Assembly: GCA_016281295.1 (NCBI GenBank)
Contig: JAEEII010000231.1
Location: 1-14,631, forward strand
Direction of reading: 5' to 3'
Source: Bacteroidales bacterium
GTDB lineage: Bacteria > Bacteroidota > Bacteroidia > Bacteroidales > F082
Length of the DNA stretch: 14,631 nucleotides
Below the pieces are notes generated by a model, which was not told where the DNA came from, did no database searches, and worked only from the letters and a program-made list of their open reading frames with translations. The translations under genes were made by a program, and so were the position numbers. This document shows, one piece after another, positions 7,529-14,359 of this stretch (its first letter is position 1; each line of letters begins with the position of its first letter).

Positions 7529-7554
7529 TCTATTGGTAGATGGATTTGTTGTGG

Positions 7555-7562
7555 CAAATATA
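7555..7562 (-). promoter_or_regulatory. Possible -7 box for rpe
   Basis: TATATTTG on the minus strand matches TAnnTTTG exactly and lies about 70 nt upstream of the rpe ATG. No TTG is found at the expected distance (about 7582-7586), so only the -7 half is supported. Confidence 0.4.
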
Positions 7563-7701
7563 TTCATTCTTCACGGAATAATGATTGTTTTTCTTGAATT
7601 TTTTCAATTAATAGATAAGTTCTATATTATTGAAGTTTAGATTATTATTATAGATTAAAAAAAATTAATTGAAATCGATATAATAATTCAAATATTGTTG
7701 T

Positions 7702-7709
7702 TATCTTTG
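7702..7709 (+). promoter_or_regulatory. Probable -7 box for the antitoxin/PIN operon
   Basis: TATCTTTG fits TAnnTTTG and lies about 30 nt before the ATG at 7739, in an AT-rich region. The nearest upstream TTG (7669-7671) is 30 nt away, longer than normal, so the -33 half is weak. Confidence 0.5.
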
Positions 7710-7738
7710 CTGGTGGAAATCTAAAAAACCAGGATAAT

Positions 7739-8038
7739 ATGATGTTTGAAACGGAAAATATAGCTAACTTTGCCAATCCAATGATAATGAGAATCGGCAT
7801 GGAAACCATCACCCTCAGTTACGAACCCGGCAGCGATTTCGCAAAAGCGCTTGACGAATTGATCCGCAATTCGGAAGGGGTGTGCGTGGTGAAGAGGAGG
7901 AGAAACGAAAATGCTCGAATTGCCATTGAAACTATGCGACAACAAAGTGAGCAAAATGGCAATTCGGAACTGAGCCTTGAAGAAATCAATGACGAAATTC
8001 ATCAAGCCAGATTGGAACGGAAAGCATTGGAAGCATGA
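7739..8038 (+). CDS. Probable antitoxin of a PIN-domain TA pair
   Basis: A 99-residue small protein directly upstream of a PIN-domain toxin, overlapping it by 4 nt (ATGA), the hallmark of a translationally coupled TA pair. The centre (METITLSYEPGSDFAKALDE, about 21-40) may form a short strand and helix; then come a basic cluster (KRRRNENAR, about 52-60) and a charged helical C-terminal tail (LSLEEINDEIHQARLERKAL) suited to wrapping a toxin. No classical HTH, AbrB or RHH motif was recognised with confidence, so the antitoxin role rests mostly on context and size. Two tandem ATGs (7739, 7742) are possible starts; Met17 or Met21 could also serve. Confidence 0.7.
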   Translation: MMFETENIANFANPMIMRIGMETITLSYEPGSDFAKALDELIRNSEGVCVVKRRRNENARIAIETMRQQSEQNGNSELSLEEINDEIHQARLERKALEA

Positions 8039-8460
8039 AGACATTTTATGCGGTGTTCGACACCAATGTTCTGGTGTCGTCCTTGATGTCGAAACGACAT
8101 GATTCGCCAACGGTGGCTTTGTTGGACTACGTTATTGATGGCCGTATCGTGTTGTTGTATAATGAAGAGATTTTGGAGGAATACGAAGATGTGCTTCATC
8201 GTCATAAATTCGGCTTTGACACTGAAAAAGTAGAGATAGTATTGGATTTGGTCAAGGAAGGTCTTTGCTGTGAAAGAGTTAAATCTAACGAGTTTTTCTC
8301 CGATGAGGATGACGCTGTCTTTTATGAGGTTGCTGGCTCTAAAGAAGATGCTTTTTTGGTTACAGGGAACCTTCGTCATTTCCCAAATAATCCGATAGTG
8401 GTTTCTCCTGCCAAGATGCTCGAAATAGTTGAAGAGCGGTGTGGTGGATTGAAGATTTGA
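8035..8460 (+). CDS. PIN-domain RNase toxin (VapC-like, putative TA toxin PIN family)
   Basis: A 141-residue PIN-domain protein of the family often annotated as putative toxin-antitoxin system toxin component. The acidic active site is intact: Asp9 in FDTNVLVSS, Glu44/45 in YNEEILEEY, Asp92/93 in DEDDAVFYE and Asp105 in EDAFLVTGN, followed by the conserved LRHFP. The length is normal. PIN toxins are Mg-dependent endoribonucleases that cut tRNA, rRNA or mRNA; the target here is not predictable. The ATG overlaps the antitoxin stop by 4 nt. Among the TA loci in this window, this pair and hipBA are the two that look whole. Confidence 0.88.
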   Translation: MKTFYAVFDTNVLVSSLMSKRHDSPTVALLDYVIDGRIVLLYNEEILEEYEDVLHRHKFGFDTEKVEIVLDLVKEGLCCERVKSNEFFSDEDDAVFYEVAGSKEDAFLVTGNLRHFPNNPIVVSPAKMLEIVEERCGGLKI

Positions 8461-8481
8461 TGGGAAAAGCCTCCATTCCTT

Positions 8482-8510
8482 TTGCTTTTGAACTTTTTTT
8501 CCTAATTTTG
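8482..8510 (+). promoter_or_regulatory. Promoter of a long structured leader or ncRNA
   Basis: TTG (8482-8484), an 18-nt spacer and TAATTTTG (8503-8510) fit the Bacteroidetes consensus. Transcription should start near 8516, at the foot of a strong hairpin and about 360 nt before the next ATG. No TAnnTTTG box was found nearer that ATG. Confidence 0.65.
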
Positions 8511-8513
8511 CCT

Positions 8514-8875
8514 TGTCATCCGCCCGAAGCCCATTTGGGAAAGCGGGCGGGCGACAGACATATTAGGAAAGACGTTGAACTGACCTTTTATCTGCGACCG
8601 CTTGAACTTCGCAACTTCAGAATCTATCGCATGGTAAGACAATGTTCTGCGTTCATGTTTCGTATATAAGGTGTTTTCATTAGTATATCCGTTAGCGTGG
8701 GCATCGGCATTGTTTATCCTCGATAGATGGGCAATGCGAAGGCCTAAGCGGTGGGATAAGCAATAGTTTTGACTCCCACGCTCTTCTTTTGTGTTTTCAG
8801 AACAGGTAATAATGATAAACCAGCAAGGGGTCGGCTGGATAAAGACAAAAGAAAACAATTCAAAATTTCTCAAAT
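8514..8875 (+). ncRNA. Candidate structured RNA: long 5' leader of the second lipoprotein or independent ncRNA
   Basis: This stretch has no convincing reading frame but shows several inverted repeats. (1) Hairpin 8514-8556: TGTC and CCGCCCG pair with CGGGCGG and GACA, enclosing an inner CCC/GGG hairpin. (2) Outer helix AGCGTGGG (8694-8701) with CCCACGCT (8775-8782). (3) Inside it GCATTG (8707-8712) can pair with CAATGC (8732-8737), or ATTGTTTATCC (8709-8719) can pair with GGATAAGCAAT (8754-8764, one G-T pair); the two overlap, so they are alternatives or form a pseudoknot. (4) CCAGC/GCTGG at 8820-8838. The promoter at 8482 puts all of this in one transcript. I do not recognise the family; tmRNA, RNase P RNA and SRP RNA signatures are absent. 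Confidence 0.5.
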
Positions 8876-9925
8876 ATGAAATACTATATGAAGGCCGCAG
8901 CGGCCGTAATGCTGTCTATTGCAATGTTGTTCATCGTTGGATGTGGTAAAGAAGATAACCCGAACAATGGAGGGAACAATGGCGGAAGTAACGGAGGAAT
9001 TGTAGCTACCTCTATTCCTGTAGTTGAGACTTCTCCTGTTAGGGAAATAAAAGAAACCAGCGCTATTGGCAGTGGCGTGGTCACTTCCGATGGGGGAGGA
9101 AATATCGTTGAACGTGGTGTGTGTTGGAGTACCCAAAACAACCCAATTGTAAGCGGGAACCATGCCATTGCAGGCACGGGAGCCGGGACTTTCTCGTGTG
9201 ATATTGTTGATTTGGCACCCAATACCACTTACTATGTCCGTGCCTACGCAATTAATAGTGAAGGCGTGGGCTATGGTAATGTAGTTAACTTTACAACTTC
9301 ATCAGGGAATGGAGGAGGCGATGGCGCTTACAACGGTCACGATTATGTTGACCTCAGTCTGCCGAGCGGCACCCTGTGGGCCACCTGCAACGTGGGTGCC
9401 GATGCCCCCGAGGAATCCGGCGACTACTTCGCATGGGGTGAGACCACTCCAAAGACCTTTTACGACTGGAGCACTAACCAGTATTACAACGGCCACAAGT
9501 TGACCAAGTACTGTACTAATTCAGGCTACGGCTACAACGGGTTCACCGACGACCTGACCGAGCTACAGCCGGGTGATGATGCTGTCACGGCCAATTGGGG
9601 CAGTGGATGGCGTATGCCCACGAAAGCGCAATGGGAGGAGCTTATGAACAACACCACGATGACATGGACTACACAGAGCGGGAGGAGAGGTTGCATGTTT
9701 ACCGCTAGCAACGGCAAGAGTCTCTTTTTGCGCGTCGCTGGCTTCCGCTTTGGAAGCGTTCTCGAAGCTGCCAGCGGCGGCTACTACTGGTCGAGTTCGC
9801 TCTACACCGACCGCCCGAGCAATGCGTGGTGCTTCCTCTTCGCTTCGGACAATTACTACATTAACCACATCTACCGGTACGATGGTTGCCCTGTCCGGGC
9901 GGTGCGCTCCGCACCTCAGAACTAA
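8876..9925 (+). CDS. Surface lipoprotein: FN3-like domain plus FISUMP C-type-lectin-like domain
   Basis: A 349-residue lipoprotein precursor with lipobox FIVGC, Cys23, and a Gly/Asn-rich tether (24-42). Residues about 43-143 form a fibronectin-III-like domain (ERGVCWST, then LAPNTTYYVRAYAINSEGVG). After a GNGGGDG linker, residues about 153-345 are a FISUMP (Fib_succ_major) domain: YVDLSLPSGTLWATCNVGA, DYFAWGET, GWRMPTKAQWEELM, then GYYWSSS, an aromatic/Asn-rich stretch and a terminal GCPVRAVR. Such domains adopt or resemble C-type lectin folds. The signal peptide is nearly parallel to that at 3650. The FISUMP half is visibly more GC-rich than the first half, which suggests a mosaic gene. A 25-nt hairpin follows the stop. 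Ligand and role are unknown. Confidence 0.85.
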   Translation: MKYYMKAAAAVMLSIAMLFIVGCGKEDNPNNGGNNGGSNGGIVATSIPVVETSPVREIKETSAIGSGVVTSDGGGNIVERGVCWSTQNNPIVSGNHAIAGTGAGTFSCDIVDLAPNTTYYVRAYAINSEGVGYGNVVNFTTSSGNGGGDGAYNGHDYVDLSLPSGTLWATCNVGADAPEESGDYFAWGETTPKTFYDWSTNQYYNGHKLTKYCTNSGYGYNGFTDDLTELQPGDDAVTANWGSGWRMPTKAQWEELMNNTTMTWTTQSGRRGCMFTASNGKSLFLRVAGFRFGSVLEAASGGYYWSSSLYTDRPSNAWCFLFASDNYYINHIYRYDGCPVRAVRSAPQN

Positions 9926-9946
9926 CCCTTGTTCCGCTACAATCTG

Positions 9947-9973
9947 TAGGGCTGTTACATTGTGACAACCCTA
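9947..9973. repeat. 25-nt hairpin repeat, copy 1 (after the second lipoprotein)
   Basis: TAGGGCTGTTAC pairs with GTGACAACCCTA around a 3-nt loop, with one C-A mismatch and one G-T pair. It lies 22 nt after the lipoprotein stop. No T-run follows on the plus strand, so termination is uncertain. It shares its stem sequence with hairpins at 10527 and 11028. Confidence 0.65.
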
Positions 9974-10038
9974 TGTGTCCATGATTCAATAATTTAATGA
10001 ATAAATCCATAATAATATTAAAAATTTTGCAAAACTTC

Positions 10039-10069
10039 TTGACAAACAGTGGTAATTTTGCTATTTTTG
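10039..10069 (+). promoter_or_regulatory. Promoter of the orphan hicB
   Basis: TTG (10039-10041, within TTGACAAAC), a 20-nt spacer and TATTTTTG (10062-10069) match the consensus. The -7 box ends 4 nt before the ATG at 10074, so the transcript would be leaderless or nearly so. Confidence 0.7.
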
Positions 10070-10073
10070 CATT

Positions 10074-10472
10074 ATGGAAAAAATCATCATGGTAATTGAA
10101 AAATCAAGCGATCATTACGGAGCCTATTCTGAAAACTGTGATGGCATTTATGCTGCCGGAAAAAACGTAGAAGCCGTAAAAGCCGATACTTTTGAAGCTA
10201 TTCGTTTAATTAAGAAGAATTTGCCGGAAAACCGATGGCCTGAACAAATCAAAAGAGACTTTGAAATCGAGTGGAGAATGGAAGTCCCAAGTTTTTTGGA
10301 ATACTATTCTTCTTTCATGTCGCTTGCTGGCATGGAAAAGATGATAGGAATTAATCAAAAGCAACTCTCCAATTATTTGAATCGCCGCACTACACCTCGC
10401 AAAAAGCAAAGTGACAGAATCTGCGAAGGGATACATCGGTTTGCCGAGGAACTGTTGAGTATCACGCTGTAG
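10074..10472 (+). CDS. Orphan HicB-family antitoxin with C-terminal HTH
   Basis: A 132-residue protein in two parts. Residues 1-56 have the HicB partial RNase H-like pattern (MVIEKSSDHYGAYSENCDG, then AVKADTFEAIRLIKKNLPEN). Residues about 84-130 form a helix-turn-helix (MEKMIGINQKQLSNYLN, then RICEGIHRFAEELL). HicB antitoxins bind and block HicA, a small double-stranded-RNA-binding-fold mRNase, and repress the operon. No HicA-like frame (about 60-80 codons with a catalytic His) was found between 9926 and 10073 or between 10473 and 10640, so this copy is alone. It could still regulate its own promoter or a distant hicA. A strong terminator follows 54 nt after the stop. Confidence 0.8.
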   Translation: MEKIIMVIEKSSDHYGAYSENCDGIYAAGKNVEAVKADTFEAIRLIKKNLPENRWPEQIKRDFEIEWRMEVPSFLEYYSSFMSLAGMEKMIGINQKQLSNYLNRRTTPRKKQSDRICEGIHRFAEELLSITL

Positions 10473-10526
10473 TAACAATACCAGGAAGAAGCGTGGTAAA
10501 CATCATCTTCCGAAGGCCGTGGCGAG

Positions 10527-10560
10527 AGGGCTGTCACACTTTGGCAGCTCTATTTTTTTT
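10527..10560 (+). terminator. Intrinsic terminator of hicB (hairpin repeat, copy 2)
   Basis: AGGGCTGTC (10527-10535) pairs with GGCAGCTCT (10543-10551) around a 7-nt loop and is followed by ATTTTTTTT (10552-10560). The sequence closely matches the minus-strand rpoD terminator at 11023-11054. Confidence 0.88.
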
Positions 10561-10582
10561 CGCAAATATCGAAACTTATAAG

Positions 10583-10613
10583 TTGTGCGATTCAAAAAAC
10601 AGTTTTATATTTA
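10583..10613 (+). promoter_or_regulatory. Probable promoter of the truncated gene/HTH pair
   Basis: TTG (10583-10585), a 20-nt spacer and TATATTTA (10606-10613), one base off TAnnTTTG. It lies about 28 nt before the ATG at 10641. Confidence 0.5.
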
Positions 10614-10640
10614 CAATTTAAATACTAAATAAGTAGTTTT

Positions 10641-10706
10641 ATGACCTTTGACAAGATTATTGAAGATGGCTGTTTATGGGTTTACAGATTACCAAAAAGA
10701 GATTGA
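10641..10706 (+). pseudogene. 21-codon fragment upstream of an HTH antitoxin, possible toxin remnant
   Basis: A short frame, MTFDKIIEDGCLWVYRLPKR plus Asp, ends 3 nt before the HTH gene start and follows a promoter, so it sits where the toxin of a HigBA-like operon would be. The first dozen residues recall, from memory, the start of larger Bacteroidetes proteins that precede XRE genes; this resemblance is not verified. Either the body was deleted or this is a small leader frame that couples translation to the HTH gene. Confidence 0.4.
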
Positions 10707-10709
10707 ACC

Positions 10710-11024
10710 ATGACAAAAGAAGAAGCAATTGAACGGTTGAGCCGTTATCAATCGGATCAACCATCCAAATGGCGCGAAGAGGAAGAGAAACGTCGTCGTG
10801 CCAAAGCAGACGGGTGGTTGCGTTATTCCCGCAAAATCGCTATCAAAATCGCTATGGCGATGAAACAACAAAACCTTTCACGTCAGGAAGTCGCAGAACG
10901 TATGGGTTGCTCACCGCAATACATTTCCCGTCTTTTGAAAGGGGAGGAGAACCTATCCCTTGAAACCATTTATAAGCTGGAAAATGCGCTCAATGTGTGT
11001 ATCTTGCAATATCATTTTGCATAA
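10710..11024 (+). CDS. XRE-family HTH antitoxin-like regulator
   Basis: A 104-residue protein with a highly charged N-terminal helix (residues about 1-35, with KWREEEEKRRRAKADGW) and an XRE helix-turn-helix at about 40-97 (LSRQEVAERMGCSPQYISRL, then LKGEENLSLETIYKLENAL). The layout and size fit HigA-like antitoxins that are the second gene of a TA operon. The expected first gene is only a 21-codon frame here. The start ATG is 3 nt after that frame's stop. The gene converges on rpoD, and a shared hairpin lies just past its stop codon. Confidence 0.82.
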   Translation: MTKEEAIERLSRYQSDQPSKWREEEEKRRRAKADGWLRYSRKIAIKIAMAMKQQNLSRQEVAERMGCSPQYISRLLKGEENLSLETIYKLENALNVCILQYHFA

Positions 11025-11054
11025 AAATAGGGCTGCCACGTTGTGACAGCCCTA
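11023..11054 (-). terminator. Intrinsic terminator of rpoD (hairpin repeat, copy 3)
   Basis: Read on the minus strand, TAGGGCTGTCAC pairs with GTGGCAGCCCTA around a 3-nt loop with one mismatch, followed by a TTTTT tract ending near 11023. It starts about 20 nt after the rpoD stop. On the plus strand the same hairpin follows the HTH gene but lacks a T-run. Confidence 0.85.
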
Positions 11055-11073
11055 CCTAAAAAATTCAAAGTTC

Positions 11074-11937
11074 TTAACCGAGATAACTCTTAAGGATCTT
11101 GCTTCTGCTCGTGTGTTTCAACCTACGAATAGCCTTTTCCTTAATCTGACGCACACGTTCACGCGTCAGGTCGAATTTCTCACCGATCTCCTCGAGTGTC
11201 ATCGGGTGGCTGCCGTTGAGTCCGAAATAGAGTCGGACCACATCGGCCTCACGCGGTGTCAGCGTGGAGATGGCTCGGTCAATTTCTTTGCGTAACGACT
11301 CGTACAGAAGTTCCGTCTCCGGGGTGGGCGCCTCTTCACTCTTCAAGACATCGTACATGGTGTTGTCTTCGTCTTGAATCAGCGGGGCGTCCATCGAGAT
11401 GTGACGTCCGGCGTTTTTCATGGACTCTTTGACCTCGGCTTCCGTGATCTCCAGCACCTCGGCAATCTCCTCTGCATTGGGTTCGCGCTCATACTCTTGC
11501 TCCAGCTGGGCGTAAGCTTTGTTGATTTTGTTGATGGAACCGATTTTGTTCAGAGGGAGACGGACAATACGTGATTGTTCGGCCAGTGCCTGGAGGATGG
11601 ATTGACGGATCCACCACACGGCATACGAGATGAATTTGAAACCTCTGGTCTCGTCGAAACGTTGTGCGGCTTTTATCAGCCCCAAGTTACCTTCGTTGAT
11701 TAAGTCGGGAAGACTAAGGCCTTGGTTCTGATACTGTTTTGATACGGAGACGACGAAGCGCAGGTTGGCTTTGGTGAGTTTCTCCAATGCCACTTTGTCG
11801 CCTTGCTTGATACGTTGCGCCAACTCCACCTCTTCTTCAGCGGAGATCAGTTCAACCTTACCAATCTCTTGCAGGTACTTGTCGAGAGACGCGGTCTCAC
11901 GGTTAGTAACCTGCTTCGTAATCTTTAGCTGCCTCAT
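11074..11937 (-). CDS. rpoD: Primary RNA polymerase sigma factor, RpoD/SigA family
   Basis: A 287-residue group-1-type sigma factor in the compact Bacteroidetes form, without a large region 1.1. Region 1.2 is at about 18-46 ([20 protein letters not shown]). Region 2 is at about 55-128: [25 protein letters not shown], then [20 protein letters not shown], which covers core binding and -10 recognition and melting. Region 3 is at about 130-205. Region 4 is at about 222-282, with an HTH in [20 protein letters not shown]. It directs RNA polymerase to housekeeping promoters of the TTG/TAnnTTTG type seen in this window. It starts 44 nt downstream of the pnp stop with no clear promoter in the gap, so co-transcription with pnp is likely, and it ends at a good U-tract terminator. 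Confidence 0.97.
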   Translation of the reverse strand: MRQLKITKQVTNRETASLDKYLQEIGKVELISAEEEVELAQRIKQGDKVALEKLTKANLRFVVSVSKQYQNQGLSLPDLINEGNLGLIKAAQRFDETRGFKFISYAVWWIRQSILQALAEQSRIVRLPLNKIGSINKINKAYAQLEQEYEREPNAEEIAEVLEITEAEVKESMKNAGRHISMDAPLIQDEDNTMYDVLKSEEAPTPETELLYESLRKEIDRAISTLTPREADVVRLYFGLNGSHPMTLEEIGEKFDLTRERVRQIKEKAIRRLKHTSRSKILKSYLG

Positions 11938-11981
11938 TTATAACGTATTAGTTAATCTAACTTGCTTAGTCTAATATAAAA

Positions 11982-14258
11982 TTAGTTTTTGTGGTTGTTG
12001 CGGTTGCCGCCATGGCTTCCGTTGCTGTGACCGCCATTACGGTTGCCGCCATTGCCAGGCTTGCCTCCATTATTGGGTTTTCCACCGTTTCCATTTGGAC
12101 GTGGACCGTTGGTGGGCTTCTTCTCCACATAGCCTTCCGGTTTGGGCAGCAGCTCTCTTCTCGACAGGCGGAGCTTGCCGGTCTTGCTGTCGATCTCAAT
12201 CAATTTGACGTCAATCTCGTCACCTTCCTTCAGGCCGGTCTCTTCCATGGTGTTGTAGCGTTCCCAGCCAATCTCGGAGATGTGAAGCAGGCCGTCCTTG
12301 TTGGGCAGAATCTCGACGAAGGCTCCGAAAGCCATGATGGAGACAATCTTGCCATGATATACCTCTCCGACCTCAGGCACAGCGACGATGCCGCGAATCT
12401 TGGCCTTGCAGGCTTCGATGTCGGCTTTGTTCTGAGAAGCAATCTCCACGATGCCTTTCTCTTCGTCTTCGGTGATGGTGATGATGGTGTTGGTGACTTT
12501 TTGCAGTTCTTGGATGACTTTGCCACCAGGGCCGATGACGGCGCCGATGAAGTCTTTCGGGATGTAGATCTTCTCGATTCTTGGGACGATCTCTTTATAG
12601 TCGGCACGAGGCTCGCTGATGGTCTTGGCCATCTCGTCGAGGATGTGCAGACGTCCTTGACGGGCTTGTTCGAGGGCTTCGGTGAGGACCTCGTAGCTGA
12701 GGCCATCGACTTTGATATCCATCTGGCAGGCGGTGATACCGTCGCGGGTACCGGTGACTTTGAAGTCCATGTCGCCGAGGTGGTCCTCGTCGCCGAGGAT
12801 GTCGGTCAGGATGGCGTATTTGCCGGTCTCGCTGTCGGAGATCATACCCATGGCCACACCGGCGACGGGTTTGCGCATCGGCACGCCGGCATCCATCAGA
12901 GCCAGGCAGCCACCACACACGGAGGCCATGGAGGAGGAGCCGTTCGATTCAAGGATGTCGCTCACGATACGGACCGTGTAAGGCATGGTCTCATCGTGTG
13001 GCACCATGGTCTTCAGTGCTCTTTCAGCCAGGTTTCCGTGACCGATCTCACGACGGCTGGTGCTTCGTGCAGCCTTGGCCTCACCGGTGGCAAAGCCAGG
13101 GAAGTTATAGTGTAAGGTGAAGTTCTTGGTGCCTTCCACCACGGCGCCGTCGATGGTCTGTTCGTCGAGCTTGGTGCCGAGGGTGACGGTCACGAGAGCC
13201 TGGGTCTCACCACGGGTGAACACAGCGGAGCCGTGAGCTGAGGGCAGGATATCGACTTCCGTCCAGATGGGACGCACCTGGTTGAGTTGACGTCCGTCGA
13301 GGCGGGTTCGCTTGTCAAGGACAGCGTTGCGCACTGCCGAGCGTTGCACGTCATGGAAATAACGGGCAGCGAGGGGCTTCACGGTCTCGAGTTCTTCTTC
13401 GGTATATTTTTCAAGGTATTTGTCGAGGATGCCATTGAACGTGTCTTCGCGGAGGTGTTTGTCGGCGCAGCCTGACAGGGCGAAGTCGTAGCAAGCCTGA
13501 TAGCAGTTTTCCTGCACTTCGGCACGGATGGTCTCGTCGTTCACTTCATGGCAATATTCTCTCTTGGCTTTTCCGACCTTCTCCATCAGCTCGATCTGTG
13601 CCTGGCACTGGATCTTGATGGCTTCGTGGGCGGCTTTGAGGGCACCGAGCATCTCTTCTTCGGAGACCTCTTTGCATTCGCCTTCCACCATGCAGATGTC
13701 CTTCATGGAGGCAGCCACCATCAGCTCGAGGCGGGCTTCTTCTTGTTGTTCGAAGGTGGGGTTGATGACGTATTCGTCACCGATGAGGGCGACGCGGACC
13801 TCTGAGATCGGGCCGTGGAACGGGATGTCCGACACGCTGATGGCTGCGGAGGCGGCCAGGGCGGCAAGGGCATCGGGGGCCACGTTCTTCTCGGCGGAGA
13901 GCAGATTTACTTGGACGATGGTCTCGGCATGATAGTCATCCGGGAACAACGGACGCAAGGCGCGGTCGATCAGGCGGGAGATAAGCACCTCGTAGTCGGA
14001 GGGCTTGGCTTCGCGCTTGAAGAATCCGCCGGGGAATTTGCCAGCGGCATAATATTTTTCGCGGTAGTCAACTGACAGCGGGAAGAAGTCCGTTTCCGGA
14101 GCGACTTCGGTGGCTGAGCAGACGGTGGCCAGCAGCACGGTGTCCCCGCAACGGAGCAGGGCGGAGCCGTCGGCTTGTTTGGCGTAACGGCCAGTGTTGA
14201 TGCTGATTTCCTGACCGTTAGGCATCTTTATGATTTGAGTAATTCCTTCTGGACCCAT
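11982..14258 (-). CDS. pnp: Polyribonucleotide nucleotidyltransferase (PNPase)
   Basis: A 758-residue PNPase, which degrades RNA 3' to 5' with phosphate and releases nucleoside diphosphates. Domains in order: first RNase PH-like domain (about 10-150, with [14 protein letters not shown]); helical linker; second catalytic RNase PH domain (about 320-560, with [20 protein letters not shown], the phosphate-binding [13 protein letters not shown], and [17 protein letters not shown]); KH domain (about 575-630, GxxG in VIGPGGKVI); S1 domain (about 632-705, [20 protein letters not shown]). A 40-residue Gly/Asn-rich tail with [16 protein letters not shown] repeats ends the protein. The start at 14258 gives the usual N-terminus; an in-frame ATG at 14309 would add 17 residues that run into the rpsO terminator stem. 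It lies downstream of rpsO, as in many bacteria, and just ahead of rpoD. Confidence 0.97.
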   Translation of the reverse strand: MGPEGITQIIKMPNGQEISINTGRYAKQADGSALLRCGDTVLLATVCSATEVAPETDFFPLSVDYREKYYAAGKFPGGFFKREAKPSDYEVLISRLIDRALRPLFPDDYHAETIVQVNLLSAEKNVAPDALAALAASAAISVSDIPFHGPISEVRVALIGDEYVINPTFEQQEEARLELMVAASMKDICMVEGECKEVSEEEMLGALKAAHEAIKIQCQAQIELMEKVGKAKREYCHEVNDETIRAEVQENCYQACYDFALSGCADKHLREDTFNGILDKYLEKYTEEELETVKPLAARYFHDVQRSAVRNAVLDKRTRLDGRQLNQVRPIWTEVDILPSAHGSAVFTRGETQALVTVTLGTKLDEQTIDGAVVEGTKNFTLHYNFPGFATGEAKAARSTSRREIGHGNLAERALKTMVPHDETMPYTVRIVSDILESNGSSSMASVCGGCLALMDAGVPMRKPVAGVAMGMISDSETGKYAILTDILGDEDHLGDMDFKVTGTRDGITACQMDIKVDGLSYEVLTEALEQARQGRLHILDEMAKTISEPRADYKEIVPRIEKIYIPKDFIGAVIGPGGKVIQELQKVTNTIITITEDEEKGIVEIASQNKADIEACKAKIRGIVAVPEVGEVYHGKIVSIMAFGAFVEILPNKDGLLHISEIGWERYNTMEETGLKEGDEIDVKLIEIDSKTGKLRLSRRELLPKPEGYVEKKPTNGPRPNGNGGKPNNGGKPGNGGNRNGGHSNGSHGGNRNNHKN

Positions 14259-14292
14259 AATTTTTCTTTTCTTTAGATGTGGACTTGTTAAA

Positions 14293-14330
14293 TAGCAAAA
14301 AAAAGGCAATAGGGTCTATTGCCTTTTTTG
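14293..14330 (-). terminator. rpsO-pnp intergenic terminator
   Basis: On the minus strand GGCAATA (14323-14317) pairs with TATTGCC (14311-14305) around a 5-nt loop, flanked by A-runs and followed by an 8-T run (14304-14297). It lies between the rpsO stop and the pnp start. No Bacteroidetes promoter was found between it and pnp, so partial read-through from rpsO is the simplest way to express pnp. Confidence 0.85.
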
Positions 14331-14359
14331 ATTTTCCGCTTAGGCAGCGTGAAAGTGGA

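Noticed and set aside
7136..7640. Plus-strand open frames opposite rpe
   Set aside because: Shadows of rpe; the minus frame carries the epimerase metal-binding motifs.
8694..8782. Retron-like non-coding RNA (end-pairing helix with inner hairpins)
   Set aside because: No retron reverse transcriptase is encoded anywhere in the window, and no typical branch-G context was identified.
8439..8873. Two weak open frames (plus 8439-8669, minus 8502-8873) in the leader region
   Set aside because: They contain no recognisable motif, cross the promoter and the paired segments, and are better explained by structured non-coding RNA.
11991..13115. 374-codon plus-strand open frame
   Set aside because: Antisense shadow of pnp, which is unmistakable on the minus strand; composition is low-complexity Val/Asp/Gly/His without motifs.
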